Counted from the stretch's first letter, positions 1-9,909 are shown. The stretch is DNA of 64,000 bases from Acinetobacter gerneri DSM 14967 = CIP 107464 = MTCC 9824 (GCF_000368565.1 NZ_KB849542.1:336581-400580), one strand, 5' to 3'. A program made the numbers and translations. The notes: generated by a model not told the origin, from the letters alone.

Positions 1-1370
1 CCCACCTCAGGCATGATTGGGGCTTTCTTGCGATATTTCGCCATATACATCACACCCAAGAACACCAACCACACAGGGATCATCACCACAGCAATACGCA
101 TATCTGGCGTGAAACTCATCACAATCAAAATAAAGAATACAAAACCAATCGTTAGATAATTTGACCACGGTGCAAACAGACTCTTAAATGACGTCTGCTC
201 ACCTGTACTTAACATGACTTTTCTAAATTTTAAATGTGTAATCGAAATCATTAACCAGTTAATCACCAAAGCTGATACCACCAACATCATCAAAAGTTCA
301 AAAGCTTTACTCGGCATAATGTAGTTGATCAAAACACAAAGTGCCGTCACCGCAGATGACAATAGAACAGCATTGACTGGAATCCCACGTTTATTGACTT
401 TTTTCAAAAATTTAGGCGCATTACCCTGTTCTGCCAAACCATGCAACATCCGTGTATTACAGTAAATACAGCTGTTATAGACGGAAATCGCCGCGATCAA
501 TACTACAAAATTTAAAACATTTGCCACACCGCCACTATTTAAAGATTGGAAAATCAATACAAATGGACTGCCACCTTGCGCAACCTGATTCCAAGGATAT
601 AAACACAATAAAATCCCGATCGCACCTACATAAAAAATCAGCACGCGATATACGATTTGATTGACTGCTTTAGGAATGGTTTTTTGCGGATTTTTGGTTT
701 CCGCAGCCGTGATACCGATCAGCTCAAGACCACCAAAAGCAAACATAATCACAGCCATCGCCATAATAAAACCATGTGCGCCATTTGGAAAAAATCCACC
801 GAATTGCCAAAGATTGCTCACACTTGCTTGTGGACCAGCATTGCCACTCAATAACAGATAAGCACCAAAGCCAATCATGCTCAAAATCGCTACGATTTTA
901 ATCATTGAAAATAAAAATTCGGATTCACCGAAAAATTTCACATTGATCAGGTTAATACCATTAATCAAAATAAAAAAGAAAAGTGCCGTGAGCCACGTTG
1001 GAATCTCGGGCCACCAAAACTGCACAAATGTTCCAATCGCAGAAAGCTCAGCCATACTGACCAAAACATACAGCACCCAATAATTCCAACCAGACATAAA
1101 GCCTGCGATTTTACCGAGATATTTATTGGCAAAATAACTAAACGAACCACTCACTGGCTCATGAACCACCATCTCACCAAGTTGTCGCATGATCAAAAAT
1201 GCGATCACGCCCGCCAATGCATAACCTAATAATACTGAAGGTCCAGCCAGCTTAATGGTTTGAGAAAGTCCGAGAAATAAGCCCGTTCCGATTGCACCAC
1301 CCAGTGCAATCAATTGAATATGACGATTGGAAAGCTCCTTTTTTAGGGTATTTTTTTCCTGAATTTCCAT
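1..1370 (-). CDS. Amino-acid permease (APC superfamily, AroP/PheP/GabP type), 3' end cut by the window edge
   Basis: A proton-coupled amino-acid importer of the inner membrane. The reading frame starts at ATG 1368-1370 and runs off the left edge after about 456 codons, so only the last residues are missing. Visible are a short hydrophilic N-terminus, the APC signature GGAIGTGLFLG in the first helix, GEMVVHEPVSGSFSYFA after the second and third helices, and a long series of hydrophobic segments. The gene lies downstream of the arylpyruvate decarboxylase gene but is separated from it by a terminator, so it has its own promoter in 1371-1500. The neighbour suggests an aromatic amino-acid substrate. 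This is inference, because substrate cannot be read from these motifs. Confidence 0.88.
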   Translation of the reverse strand, partial: MEIQEKNTLKKELSNRHIQLIALGGAIGTGLFLGLSQTIKLAGPSVLLGYALAGVIAFLIMRQLGEMVVHEPVSGSFSYFANKYLGKIAGFMSGWNYWVLYVLVSMAELSAIGTFVQFWWPEIPTWLTALFFFILINGINLINVKFFGESEFLFSMIKIVAILSMIGFGAYLLLSGNAGPQASVSNLWQFGGFFPNGAHGFIMAMAVIMFAFGGLELIGITAAETKNPQKTIPKAVNQIVYRVLIFYVGAIGILLCLYPWNQVAQGGSPFVLIFQSLNSGGVANVLNFVVLIAAISVYNSCIYCNTRMLHGLAEQGNAPKFLKKVNKRGIPVNAVLLSSAVTALCVLINYIMPSKAFELLMMLVVSALVINWLMISITHLKFRKVMLSTGEQTSFKSLFAPWSNYLTIGFVFFILIVMSFTPDMRIAVVMIPVWLVFLGVMYMAKYRKKAPIMPEV

Positions 1371-1498
1371 ATTAACTCCTGTGTTGTCGTATCCGTGACA
1401 ACTTTTTTAGAAGAAATGATCTTTAACTGCCCATGCATTAAAGATCAGAGTTTTATTACGATCACATCTTAGAAATAACTTGAATTGGAAAATAAAAA

Positions 1499-1537
1499 AG
1501 AAGAGGAAATGTAGCTATGCCACTACATTCCCTCTTA
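1499..1537 (-). terminator. Intrinsic terminator of the decarboxylase gene
   Basis: Arms 1501-1514 and 1523-1536 pair over 13 of 14 positions, with one A/C mismatch. On the minus strand the second arm is followed by a T-rich run (CTTTTTTATT). It lies directly behind the stop codon at 1541. Confidence 0.75.
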
Positions 1538-1540
1538 GCG

Positions 1541-3262
1541 TCAAAACGAAATAGCATCCTGACATTTCACGTACTGTTCAGGCATTTTTAGTTTTTGGTA
1601 AGCATGATCGCCATAATCATAACGAGCCACGACATCGGCAAATTTTTGTAGGCTAAGTGGCGCATCCATCGCAGGAAGTTTCAGTTCAATAAACGATAAA
1701 TGCTGATGATCATTGATTTTTTCTAAGGTTTGCTCAAGCTCTGCTGCGGTTTCAACTTTGAATGTTTCATAGGTATTTTGACCATTAAATACATGAACCA
1801 TTTCGGTATATTTCCAGTTTTGGATATCGTTATAAGCCGCCTTTTCGCCCAAGATCAAACGCTCAATGGTATAGCCGCCATTATTCAACACAAAAATAAT
1901 TGGTTTAAGATCATGACGAATAATAGTTGAAAGCTCTTGCATTGTAAGTTGTATTGAACCATCACCAATAAACAAAACATGACGGCGTTTTGGTGCTGCT
2001 TTCATCGCGCCTAACAAAGCTGGCAAGGTATAACCAATCGAACCCCAGATCGGCTGCGCGATATATTTTGCTGTTTTAGGCAATCTGATGCCTGATAAAG
2101 CAGAATTTGAAGTGCCTACTTCGCCGATAATCACATCATCTTCTTTTAAAAATGCACCGATATATTTCCACAAAATATCATGTGAAAGTTTTCGTGAACC
2201 TTGAGTGCTTTGTGGTGTGAAAGGGGTTGCCTCTAATACTGGTTTTAGCACTTTTCGAGTAGGTAGAGCTTGGCAGAGTGAAGTTAATAATTCTGACAAT
2301 TCAATTGCTGGGAAGTTTTGCCCAAAAATATTTAAATCATATTGCTTAATATCGACAAAAGTTTTGGGATTAATTTGATGACTAAAATAGCCTGAACCCA
2401 CATCGGTAAAGCGCGCACCAATCGCAATCAAACAATCTGAATTTTCCACCAATTGACGTACTGTTGGCTGACTTGCAGCACCTACATATACCCCTGCGAA
2501 TAACGGTGATGACTCATCAACGATATTTTTAGCTGTGCTTAAACATACATAAGGAATCGCATATTGATTGGCTAATTTTTCCACCAGCTTGGTCACTTGG
2601 AAAATTTGCGCTTCATTGTCAATCAAAAGCACAGGGCTTTTTGCTTGTATAATCGCTGTCGATAGCGTTTCGATTGCATTTTCAAGTAATTCCGGATCAC
2701 TTTTCGGCATAACAAAATTTAGAGGCTGATCTTCTACTTGTATTTTGACATGAGTAATATCTGATGGAAGTTGGATATGCACTGGACGTTTTTCGATAAA
2801 ACATTGTTGCAATACACGATCGATTTCTTTCGCTGCATTTGCAGGCGTTAAACGTGTCTGCGCTACAGTAAACTCCTTCATACAGTTCATGATATTGTCA
2901 TAATTACCATCGACCAATGTATGGTGTAAAAGTGCACCATTTTTTACTGCATGCAAAGGCGGAATCCCTGAGATATGTACTACTGCAACATTTTCAGTAT
3001 AAGCACCTGCGATCCCGTTGATTGCGCTTAAATCCCCTACACCATATGTGGTTGCAAGCGCAGAAAAACCGTTGATTCGTGCATAGCCATCGGCAGCGTA
3101 AGCAGCATTGAGTTCGTTGCAATTTCCAACAAAATCAAGTTGTTTCTCTTCTTCAATCTGTTCTAAATAAGATAAGTTAAAATCACCCGGCACACCAAAA
3201 ATATGTTTGATTCCAAGCTCTTGTAAGCGTTTGTTAAGGTATTGACCAATTTCTATTAACAT
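1541..3262 (-). CDS. ipdC: Thiamine-diphosphate-dependent indolepyruvate/phenylpyruvate decarboxylase
   Basis: Decarboxylates an aromatic 2-keto acid (indole-3-pyruvate or phenylpyruvate) to the aldehyde, the key step of the indole-3-pyruvate route to indole-3-acetate or phenylacetate. About 573 residues, the normal length for pyruvate/indolepyruvate decarboxylases. The N-terminal PYR domain contains GVPGDFNLSYLE and the catalytic glutamate in GNCNELNAAYAADGYAR. The C-terminal ThDP motif begins GDGSIQLTMQELS and ends NNGGYTIE. I take ATG 3262 as the start because AAGGA lies 8 bases upstream; the in-frame GTG at 3268 would sit almost on that site. An Lrp-type regulator is divergent to it. The exact keto acid cannot be decided from sequence. 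Confidence 0.85.
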   Translation of the reverse strand: MLIEIGQYLNKRLQELGIKHIFGVPGDFNLSYLEQIEEEKQLDFVGNCNELNAAYAADGYARINGFSALATTYGVGDLSAINGIAGAYTENVAVVHISGIPPLHAVKNGALLHHTLVDGNYDNIMNCMKEFTVAQTRLTPANAAKEIDRVLQQCFIEKRPVHIQLPSDITHVKIQVEDQPLNFVMPKSDPELLENAIETLSTAIIQAKSPVLLIDNEAQIFQVTKLVEKLANQYAIPYVCLSTAKNIVDESSPLFAGVYVGAASQPTVRQLVENSDCLIAIGARFTDVGSGYFSHQINPKTFVDIKQYDLNIFGQNFPAIELSELLTSLCQALPTRKVLKPVLEATPFTPQSTQGSRKLSHDILWKYIGAFLKEDDVIIGEVGTSNSALSGIRLPKTAKYIAQPIWGSIGYTLPALLGAMKAAPKRRHVLFIGDGSIQLTMQELSTIIRHDLKPIIFVLNNGGYTIERLILGEKAAYNDIQNWKYTEMVHVFNGQNTYETFKVETAAELEQTLEKINDHQHLSFIELKLPAMDAPLSLQKFADVVARYDYGDHAYQKLKMPEQYVKCQDAISF

Positions 3263-3392
3263 ATTCACTTTCCTTTACATTATTATTCCCTTTAGAAAAA
3301 TAATATTGCATTTCATTTTTATATTTCATGCATAATAGAAACAGATTTTTTGCAATATGCATGATCTGTGTATCATAAAAGGATTTTCTGCA
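3263..3392. promoter_or_regulatory. Divergent promoter region between ipdC and the Lrp-type regulator
   Basis: A 130-base AT-rich region that must hold promoters for both genes. It contains repeated TGCA/ATGCAT cores: TTGCAT near 3306, CATGCATAAT near 3328, and TTGCAATATGCATGATC around 3349-3366. It also holds an imperfect palindrome, TTTC-N10-GAAA, around 3325-3343. Lrp/AsnC proteins often control a divergent target gene from such sites. Assigning these repeats as binding sites is inference. Confidence 0.45.
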
Positions 3393-3860
3393 ATGGATAA
3401 GTTTGATTGGCAAATCATACAAGCATTACAACGCAATGGACGTTTAACCAACCAAGAAATTGGTGACACGATTGGATTGTCAGCTTCGCAATGTTCTAGA
3501 AGGCGACAGGTCTTAGAACAAAAAGGAATTATTTTGGGTTATACCGCTCGAATTCTTCCCCAAGCACTTGGAATACAAGTCATGGCCATGGTCCATGTCA
3601 ATTTGAGTACGCACGGTGCGGTATCAAAACAGGCTTTTCAAGATTTGATTGAATGTGAAGATCAGATTCAGGAGGCTTTTTCTTTAAGCGGAGATGCCGA
3701 CTATATGCTCAAAGTTGTTGCTGAAAATTTGGAACAACTTTCACATTTTGTCACTGAGCGATTGTTGGCTTGTGATTTTATTGGGCACATAAAATCTTAC
3801 ATTGTTTTGAAAAATTTCAAACAAACGAATCAAATTATGATAAAACCTAAATTCAGCTGA
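3393..3860 (+). CDS. Lrp/AsnC-family transcriptional regulator
   Basis: A small DNA-binding regulator of 155 residues, typical of the Lrp family. The N-terminal winged helix-turn-helix is plain (LTNQEIGDTIGLSASQCSRRRQVLE), followed by the linker GIILGYTA and a C-terminal RAM ligand-sensing domain (FSLSGDADYMLKVVAENLEQL). I place the start at ATG 3393 because AAAGGA lies at the right distance upstream; an in-frame ATG at 3357 would add 12 residues before the usual MDKFDWQII beginning. It is divergent to the arylpyruvate decarboxylase gene and probably controls it in response to an aromatic amino acid or keto acid, as in ipdC loci of other bacteria. Its ligand is unknown. Confidence 0.85.
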   Translation: MDKFDWQIIQALQRNGRLTNQEIGDTIGLSASQCSRRRQVLEQKGIILGYTARILPQALGIQVMAMVHVNLSTHGAVSKQAFQDLIECEDQIQEAFSLSGDADYMLKVVAENLEQLSHFVTERLLACDFIGHIKSYIVLKNFKQTNQIMIKPKFS

Positions 3861-3896
3861 TATTGAATTTATCAATTTGATAAACTTTTCATTTCT

Positions 3897-3933
3897 AAAT
3901 AAAAAACCCAGTTTTAAAACTGGGTTTTTTATT
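3897..3933. terminator. Bidirectional terminator between the Lrp-type gene and ddc
   Basis: A perfect 15-base inverted repeat (AACCCAGTTTT core) is flanked by an A-run on the left and a T-run on the right. It can therefore end transcription arriving from either convergent gene. Confidence 0.85.
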
Positions 3934-3947
3934 GATGAATACAGTGA

Positions 3948-5480
3948 TTAATCAATCGCAGGAGTATAAGTACCTTGCTGAATCGGACCTTTGATACGGT
4001 CTGCCTCTGCAACGACTAAATCAAGCAAGTTTTTAACATTTTCAAGCGTAGCAACTGGGCTTAAAGTGGTCATTTTCAATGATTGAACATTGCCAACTTT
4101 AGTCACACCAATATTTGCTTCACCACGCGCAAACAATTCGTCTGCTACGTTTTGATTCAATGTATCAAGTAACTCGACTGGATAAGCCTCTGGCACTACA
4201 CGGAATAATACCGATGCAAATTGAGGTTCAACCAATAGCTCTAGACCATCAGTTGCTTTGATATAATCTGCAACATCACGTGTCAATTCAACACCATGGT
4301 CAATCATCGAACCATAAAGTTCTTCACCAAGCGCTTCGATTGTCATCCAAAGTTTCAACGCATCAAATCGACGAGTCGTTTGCAATGATTTTGAAACAAG
4401 ATTTGGCACACCATGTTCTTCATCATAAGCAGAGTTAAGATACTCAGCTTCATAATGCATAAAACGATAGTTAGCTGGATCTTTTAACAAGAACGCACCG
4501 CATGAAATCGTTTGGAAATAATGTTTATGGAAATCAAGCGTTACTGAATCAGATAACTCGATACCATCCAACATTGAACGATGATCATTTGAAAGAATCA
4601 ACGCCCCGCCCCATGCTGCATCAATATGCATCCATGCGCCGTATTTCGTAGTAATTTCACGAATTTGCTTTAATGGATCAATCGCACCAGCATCCGTTGT
4701 ACCTGCAGTTGCCACTACACATGCCACGATCTTGCCTTCAGCTTGTAAATGCGCCATCGTTTTTTCTAGAGCATCAACATCCATTTGGGCATTTTCATTG
4801 ACAGGTACAGTCACTACAGACTGGAAGCCCATACCCATCATTGCCATGTTCTTTTGCACAGAGAAATGTGCATTTTCAGAACAAATGACTTTGACAGTTT
4901 TCATTGCTTCGCTTGGAATACCATCACGTTGTACTGACCACGGCTGACCATTTTCGTCTTTGTAGTTTTTAGCAATACAAGCATCACGTGCAAGTAATAC
5001 ACCCATCAAGTTTGATTGTGTACCACCTGAGGTAAATACGCCTGCTTCACCTGCACCATAACCCACTTTTTGACGAAGCCAATCAATCAATTGTACTTCC
5101 ATCAATGAACCCGCTGGGCTTTGATCCCAAGAGTCCATAGACTGGTTAGTCGCATTGATCAACACTTCGGCAATTTGGCTCGCAACCATCGTTGGGCAAT
5201 GCAAATGTGCTAGAGAATGAGGATGATGAACTTTTAAACTTTTATTTAAAAATAGTTCAACCATACGATTTAGTGACTGTTCAAGTCCTAAACCTTCTTT
5301 TTGAGCATTAAAAGAAATTGCACTACGCAACTCTTTAATGCTACCCCCAGTATACATCTTGTCATTTTGCAACCATGCAGCAACAGCTTTTACTGCCTGA
5401 TCCATCGCCGACTGATAGTCAGCGATAGATTGTGCATCATTGCAGAGTAACGCTTTACGATGTTCTGCAAAATCAACCAT
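3948..5480 (-). CDS. ddc: L-2,4-diaminobutyrate decarboxylase
   Basis: A cytoplasmic PLP enzyme that decarboxylates L-2,4-diaminobutyrate to 1,3-diaminopropane, the major Acinetobacter polyamine. It has 510 residues, the usual length. The group II decarboxylase fold is visible: [17 protein letters not shown] near the middle, the PLP-stacking [13 protein letters not shown], and the Schiff-base lysine in DFHKHYFQ. The start ATG overlaps the dat stop codon by one base (TAATG), so translation is probably coupled. A bidirectional terminator lies behind the stop. Glutamate or aromatic decarboxylases share these motifs, but the partnership with dat makes the call firm. Confidence 0.93.
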   Translation of the reverse strand: MVDFAEHRKALLCNDAQSIADYQSAMDQAVKAVAAWLQNDKMYTGGSIKELRSAISFNAQKEGLGLEQSLNRMVELFLNKSLKVHHPHSLAHLHCPTMVASQIAEVLINATNQSMDSWDQSPAGSLMEVQLIDWLRQKVGYGAGEAGVFTSGGTQSNLMGVLLARDACIAKNYKDENGQPWSVQRDGIPSEAMKTVKVICSENAHFSVQKNMAMMGMGFQSVVTVPVNENAQMDVDALEKTMAHLQAEGKIVACVVATAGTTDAGAIDPLKQIREITTKYGAWMHIDAAWGGALILSNDHRSMLDGIELSDSVTLDFHKHYFQTISCGAFLLKDPANYRFMHYEAEYLNSAYDEEHGVPNLVSKSLQTTRRFDALKLWMTIEALGEELYGSMIDHGVELTRDVADYIKATDGLELLVEPQFASVLFRVVPEAYPVELLDTLNQNVADELFARGEANIGVTKVGNVQSLKMTTLSPVATLENVKNLLDLVVAEADRIKGPIQQGTYTPAID

Positions 5481-6856
5481 TATTGAGCGCCTCGCACAGC
5501 AACCAATGCTTCAGCAATTGCTTTTTTGATACGTGCCACAACTTCAACACATTCTTCTTGAGTGATGATCAATGGGCAAAGTAAACGAATTACAGTACCG
5601 CTACGACCACCTTTTTCAAGTAAGAGTTTGTTGTCGAAACATGCAGTTTGAATAGCAGCAGCCAATTGAGAATCAGCAGGATATGCACCCAAATGATTCG
5701 GTTGTTGACGTTCATCAATGATTTCAACGCCAAGCATCAAACCACGACCACGAACGTGACCGATACATGGGAATTCTTCAGCTAATTTTTTGATTTCAGC
5801 TTGTAAGAATGCACCACGTTCCTCAGCATTTTTCGCCAAGTTTTGCTCTTTGATGGTGTTGATTGTTGCAAGACCAGTACCCATTGCAAGTTGGTTACCA
5901 CGGAAAGTACCCGTGTGACCTGCAGGTTGCCAAGCGTCAAACTTACGTTTAATACCAAGCACTGCAAGCGGTAAGCTACCGCCAACTGCTTTAGACATCA
6001 CCACAACATCAGGTTCAATACCTGCGTGTTCAAATGCAAACATTTTACCTGAACGGGCAAAACCAGCTTGAACTTCGTCAAGAATTAAAACGATGTTATG
6101 ACGTTCAGTCACTTCACGAATTTTTTGAAGCCATTTTGTAGGCGCAATAACGACACCACCTTCACCTTGGATTGCTTCCAAGATCACAGCAGCAGGTTTT
6201 GTTACACCGCTTTCAACGTCTTCGATAAATTGTTCAAAATAATAAGTTAATGCATCAACACCCGCTTCACCACCGATCCCCAATGGGCAACGGTACTCAT
6301 GCGGATAAGGCATAAATTGCACGCCTGGCATTAAATTATTTACAGCATTTTTAGCACTTAAATTGCCAGTCATCGCTAGTGAACCATGTGTCATACCATG
6401 ATAACCACCAGAGAAACTAATCACTGAACCACGTCCAGTATAAGTTTTGGCAAGTTTGATCGCCGCTTCAGTCGCATCTGCACCAGATGGACCACAGAAC
6501 TGCAAACAATACTCTTCTTTACCGCCTGGTAAATTTTCAAGTAATGCCTCAGTAAATGCATCTTTTAACGGCGTCGTTAAGTCTAAAGTATGTAAAGGAA
6601 GACCACTTGCTATAGTGTCTTGAATACTTTGAATCACCGCAGGATGGTTATGGCCTAATGCCAACGTTCCTGCCCCAGCTAAACAATCGAGGTATTTTGT
6701 ACCTTCAACATCGGTAACCCAACAACCTTGTGCTTTCGCGATCGCTAACGGTAATTTACGTGGATAACTACGTACATTGGATTCCATCTGACTTTGGCGA
6801 GTCAAGTAGTATTCGTTAGTAGAATTGGTGGCAGGGTTTACAGAAGTAACGCTCAT
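5480..6856 (-). CDS. dat: L-2,4-diaminobutyrate:2-ketoglutarate 4-aminotransferase
   Basis: A class III PLP aminotransferase that makes L-2,4-diaminobutyrate from aspartate semialdehyde with glutamate as amino donor. It is the first step to 1,3-diaminopropane. It has 458 residues. Visible are the cofactor-binding [22 protein letters not shown], the [16 protein letters not shown] segment, [19 protein letters not shown], and the PLP lysine in [10 protein letters not shown]. It is the first gene of a two-gene operon with ddc, with a one-base overlap. The promoter must lie in the long 6857-7343 region. The sequence closely matches the Acinetobacter dat protein as I remember it. Confidence 0.94.
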   Translation of the reverse strand: MSVTSVNPATNSTNEYYLTRQSQMESNVRSYPRKLPLAIAKAQGCWVTDVEGTKYLDCLAGAGTLALGHNHPAVIQSIQDTIASGLPLHTLDLTTPLKDAFTEALLENLPGGKEEYCLQFCGPSGADATEAAIKLAKTYTGRGSVISFSGGYHGMTHGSLAMTGNLSAKNAVNNLMPGVQFMPYPHEYRCPLGIGGEAGVDALTYYFEQFIEDVESGVTKPAAVILEAIQGEGGVVIAPTKWLQKIREVTERHNIVLILDEVQAGFARSGKMFAFEHAGIEPDVVVMSKAVGGSLPLAVLGIKRKFDAWQPAGHTGTFRGNQLAMGTGLATINTIKEQNLAKNAEERGAFLQAEIKKLAEEFPCIGHVRGRGLMLGVEIIDERQQPNHLGAYPADSQLAAAIQTACFDNKLLLEKGGRSGTVIRLLCPLIITQEECVEVVARIKKAIAEALVAVRGAQ

Positions 6857-7343
6857 ATCGAATTACCATCTCTGATATGGGTTGAAGAAAATAAGTCGGG
6901 TGACTTGCGGTCCTTTGACTCGGTGCTTTATAGAATTCTAGTCAGAGCTCTTTGATTTTTCATAACTAGGAGCGCGATCATACAGCTTTTTAAAAAAAAA
7001 TAAATGCCTTTTATGTCCTTATCACGCAAATAGTTTTTGCTATTTCAAATATGCACAAACTGGATCATAGAATTATCATCATACTATGTGACAAAGCAAA
7101 GAAAAACCATAAATTTGCCCTGTAAATTTTGCAATTATTTTTAAATATATATCGTGCAGATGCATGCAATTCAAATTATTGATTTTATTTATAAATATTT
7201 AAAAATATCAGTCACTATAATACTGAAAAACATTACAAAGTCACCACAAAAACTCCTCACGTATTTCAAATGGGACATTTACCATGAAAAATATATAAAA
7301 ATTGCATTTTTTCGATTAAACAATTTTCATTCAAGGATTTAAT
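6857..7343. promoter_or_regulatory. 487-base divergent intergenic region between dat and the SIMPL gene
   Basis: No convincing gene. It must carry the promoter and leader of dat (minus) and of the SIMPL gene (plus). The part next to dat holds a small hairpin (AAGTC-GGGT-GACTT, about 6891-6904). The rest is very AT-rich. A short open frame at 7154-7342 has a biased lysine/isoleucine composition and no ribosome site, and is not a credible gene. AAGGA precedes the ATG at 7344. Confidence 0.5.
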
Positions 7344-8054
7344 ATGCGATCGCTCATCCTATCATCAGTATTGTTATCTACAAGCTTGCTCAATAGCGCA
7401 TTTGCTGCCACAAATTCAAATAACGACATCAACTATAATGTCGTCAATATCCAAGCTGAAGCCAATCGCAAAGTATCAAATGATGAAATGCACGCTGTCA
7501 TGTTTATAGAAAAAACCAACAAACAACCAGCGCAGTTGTCATCAGAAATCAGCCAATTGATGAATCAAGCTCAAGCCCTTGCCCGCAAATATCCGCAAAT
7601 CAAGGTCGATACAGGTTCGCAAACCACTTACCCTGTTTATGACAATGACAACCAAAAACTCAAAGAATGGCGTGGTCGTGCAGAAATCAACATCGAAAGT
7701 AAAGATTTTAAAGCAGCCAGCCAATTGATTAGTGAACTACAACAAAACTTCCAAACTCAGGCGATCAACTTTACAGTTTCCGATGAACAACGTATTAAAG
7801 TTGAAAATGAACTCATTGTAGAAGCCTCTAAAAACTTCCAGCAACGAGCACAGATTATGAGTAATGCTTGGAATAAATCAGGCTATAACCTCGTGAACCT
7901 CAATATCAACACCAATCGTTCTTATCCTCAACCGATCATGGGCGCACGTGTAAGTATGGCTAAATTTGCAGCCGATTCAGCACCTGCTCAAGAAATGGCA
8001 GCTGGTGAATCTACGATTACTGTCAGTGCAAATGGTTCCGTACAATTTAAATAG
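7344..8054 (+). CDS. SIMPL (DUF541) domain periplasmic protein
   Basis: A 236-residue exported protein. An N-terminal signal peptide (about residues 1-21, hydrophobic stretch ending SAFA) precedes a SIMPL/DUF541 domain. This is the BP26/OMP28-like family of oligomeric periplasmic proteins, often linked to oxidative or envelope stress. Family features visible are VNIQAEANRKVSNDEMHAVMFIE at the beginning of the domain, an ISELQ region, and a C-terminal STITVSANGSVQFK strand. AAGGA sits before the ATG at 7344. It is monocistronic and ends in a strong hairpin. Biochemical function is not established for the family. Confidence 0.82.
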   Translation: MRSLILSSVLLSTSLLNSAFAATNSNNDINYNVVNIQAEANRKVSNDEMHAVMFIEKTNKQPAQLSSEISQLMNQAQALARKYPQIKVDTGSQTTYPVYDNDNQKLKEWRGRAEINIESKDFKAASQLISELQQNFQTQAINFTVSDEQRIKVENELIVEASKNFQQRAQIMSNAWNKSGYNLVNLNINTNRSYPQPIMGARVSMAKFAADSAPAQEMAAGESTITVSANGSVQFK

Positions 8055-8083
8055 TACCTATTTGCATCTTCAATATTTATCCC

Positions 8084-8112
8084 AAAAACCATGCCTTATG
8101 CATGGTTTTTTA
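8084..8112 (+). terminator. Intrinsic terminator of the SIMPL gene
   Basis: An 11-base perfect stem (AAAAACCATGC / GCATGGTTTTT, 8084-8094 and 8100-8110) with loop CTTAT, ending in T residues. Confidence 0.85.
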
Positions 8113-8191
8113 TACGAAAAACTTTAATATGCTTCAGTTTAATTGATCAAAATAATTTGAATAATAATATGAAATGTATCAATTTTAATTT

Positions 8192-9004
8192 ATGATCAAT
8201 TCTCAAGGATTGAACAATAAGCTGCAGAATATGCTCGACTTAGAACACTTTAATCTTGCCCTTGCATTTTTTGCATTCTGTGGTGGATTTGTTGATGCAA
8301 CGGTAGGTGGAGGCGGCTTACTCATCGTACCGGCTTTGATGTATGCATTCCCAAATCAAAGTTTAGCCACGATCTTCGGAACCAATAAAGTCGTTGCTAT
8401 TGCAGGTGCAACGTCCTCTGCTCTGGGCTTTATGCGGCGTGTCACCATCTCGTGGAAATTGATTTTACCCACGATGCTATCGGCATTTATATTTGCCTAT
8501 ATCGGTGCTCTATCCGTATCGCTCATTCCCAAACAACTGATGCAATATGCGGTATTTATCCTATTAATCTTGATGGCAATCTATACCTTTGCCAAAAAAG
8601 ATCTAGGACAAGTCCATACTGCTGTCCAATTTGGCCCGAGAGAGATTGCTTTGGGCGTGATATTTGGTGGATTAATCGGCTTTTATGACGGTGTTTTTGG
8701 TCCAGGATCTGGTAGCTTTTTACTATTTTTATTCATCAAAGTTTTCGCTTTTGATTTTATCCATGCTGTCGCTTCAGCAAAACTCGTCAATATCGCCACT
8801 TTTAGTGCTGCCCTCTTTTTCTTTGCACCTGCTGGACATGTTTTATGGTTCACGGGGGTATATATGGCAGTTTTCGGCTTTATCGGTGCGATCTGCGGCA
8901 CGATCTTAGCCTTTAAACTTGGTAGCGGATTTATACGAATATTCTTTCTAATCTTGTTAATCTTTTTGATTGGACGAATGGGTTATGATTTGTTTATGAA
9001 TTAA
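8192..9004 (+). CDS. TSUP (TauE/SafE) family membrane permease
   Basis: A polytopic inner-membrane protein of up to 270 residues. The TSUP hallmark GGFVDATVGGGGLLIVPAL occurs in the first half and its internal-repeat counterpart GFYDGVFGPGSGSFLLFLF in the second. Eight or so hydrophobic segments fill the rest. The family exports or imports sulfite, sulfoacetate or other organosulfur anions; the substrate here is not known. The start is uncertain: ATG 8192 has no ribosome site, and ATG 8231 has AAGGA too far upstream. No transporter partner gene is adjacent. Confidence 0.83.
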   Translation: MINSQGLNNKLQNMLDLEHFNLALAFFAFCGGFVDATVGGGGLLIVPALMYAFPNQSLATIFGTNKVVAIAGATSSALGFMRRVTISWKLILPTMLSAFIFAYIGALSVSLIPKQLMQYAVFILLILMAIYTFAKKDLGQVHTAVQFGPREIALGVIFGGLIGFYDGVFGPGSGSFLLFLFIKVFAFDFIHAVASAKLVNIATFSAALFFFAPAGHVLWFTGVYMAVFGFIGAICGTILAFKLGSGFIRIFFLILLIFLIGRMGYDLFMN

Positions 9005-9031
9005 GCATAAATAAATCATATTTATCTGGGT

Positions 9032-9090
9032 GAGGATTCTATTCTATATTTAGCCACATCCTAAGCTTCTCCCAAAGAGAGAAAGGACTT
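9032..9090. repeat. Copy 1 of a degenerate dispersed intergenic repeat
   Basis: About 59 bases starting GAGGATTCT and containing CTTCTCCCAAAGAGAGAAAGG. It aligns almost without gaps to 40383-40441, which also begins GAGGATTCT and carries CCTTCTCCTAAAAGAAGAAGGGG. Both lie between genes and contain a CTTCTC/GAGAAG-type dyad, as REP-like elements do. Confidence 0.5.
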
Positions 9091-9171
9091 GCTGTATTAA
9101 CTTTCAAAACGATAAATGATTGTATATTTTAGATTTATGAAAGAGATCTATTAAAAAAAATAGATTTTGAA

Positions 9172-9804
9172 TTATTCAAAACTCGGTCTTGTCCATCTTT
9201 CACTCGCTGACCAGTTAATAATATCAATACGATCATCACAAACTAAAAACTCATTTTCATCTTCTAAAGCATCTTCATCCAAACTATATAAATCACGTTC
9301 TAAATCATTTGCAAAATCCGCTATTAATACCTGAATTGAATTGGCGACACATAGCCCAATCTCATATTCATCATCAATAAAAATGACTTGCCCCACCTTT
9401 CCCGAAGTGCTTGGTGCTAAGTCCAAATACAAACTTGTTTCCCCACCATCAAAAGCAAATTTGATCCAAAGTGGATTAAATACATTTTGAGCATCAATTT
9501 CTGGATCAGCATGATGTAGTGCAATCAATTGATCTACCATATCTGCGCGTCGTTGGACCTGTTCAATGACCTGCTCGATAGGGAAAAAATCCATCGCATA
9601 AAATAGATTTCCTAAATTACGATCATCATTTAAACCATTATGCCAAAGATATAGTGCCTTAAAGTCTTCTGGTAATGGTTGTTTAATCAGTTGTTCTAAT
9701 TCATTTAGTTGTTGCAAAGTCGCAGGAGGGTTTAGCGAATCCTGTTTAATTTTGGGAGCATGTTGGGATAACCATTGTTCAATTCGTTGTAAATTATTTT
9801 GCAT
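9172..9804 (-). CDS. SMI1/KNR4-family protein
   Basis: About 210 residues. The SMI1/KNR4 (SUKH) fold is suggested by LNELEQLIKQPLPEDFKALYLWHNGLND followed by an acidic, beta-rich second half (FDGGETSLYLDLAPSTSGKVGQVIFIDDEYEIG) and a very acidic C-terminus. I favour the internal ATG at 9804, which has AGGA eight bases upstream, over the one at 9825, whose only purine-rich stretch is adjacent to it. In bacteria such proteins often act as immunity proteins for polymorphic toxins. No toxin gene is next to this one, so an immunity role is only a possibility. Confidence 0.78.
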   Translation of the reverse strand: MQNNLQRIEQWLSQHAPKIKQDSLNPPATLQQLNELEQLIKQPLPEDFKALYLWHNGLNDDRNLGNLFYAMDFFPIEQVIEQVQRRADMVDQLIALHHADPEIDAQNVFNPLWIKFAFDGGETSLYLDLAPSTSGKVGQVIFIDDEYEIGLCVANSIQVLIADFANDLERDLYSLDEDALEDENEFLVCDDRIDIINWSASERWTRPSFE

Positions 9805-9863
9805 TTTCTTATTCCTATTATTCATACCTCATTTTATACACAAAAATCATGAAATAAATAAGT

Positions 9864-9890
9864 AAAAAAGCCACTCGAAAGTGGCTTAAT
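9864..9890 (-). terminator. Intrinsic terminator of the desaturase operon
   Basis: Read on the minus strand: a 7-base stem AGCCACT/AGTGGCT with a TTCG tetraloop, followed by TTTTT. Confidence 0.85.
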
Positions 9891-9909
9891 TTAAAACGTC
9901 AAATATCAA

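Noticed and set aside
7154..7342. Small open frame before the SIMPL gene
   Set aside because: AT-rich spacer with lysine/isoleucine bias, no ribosome site and no recognisable motif; it ends just where the real gene's ribosome site begins.
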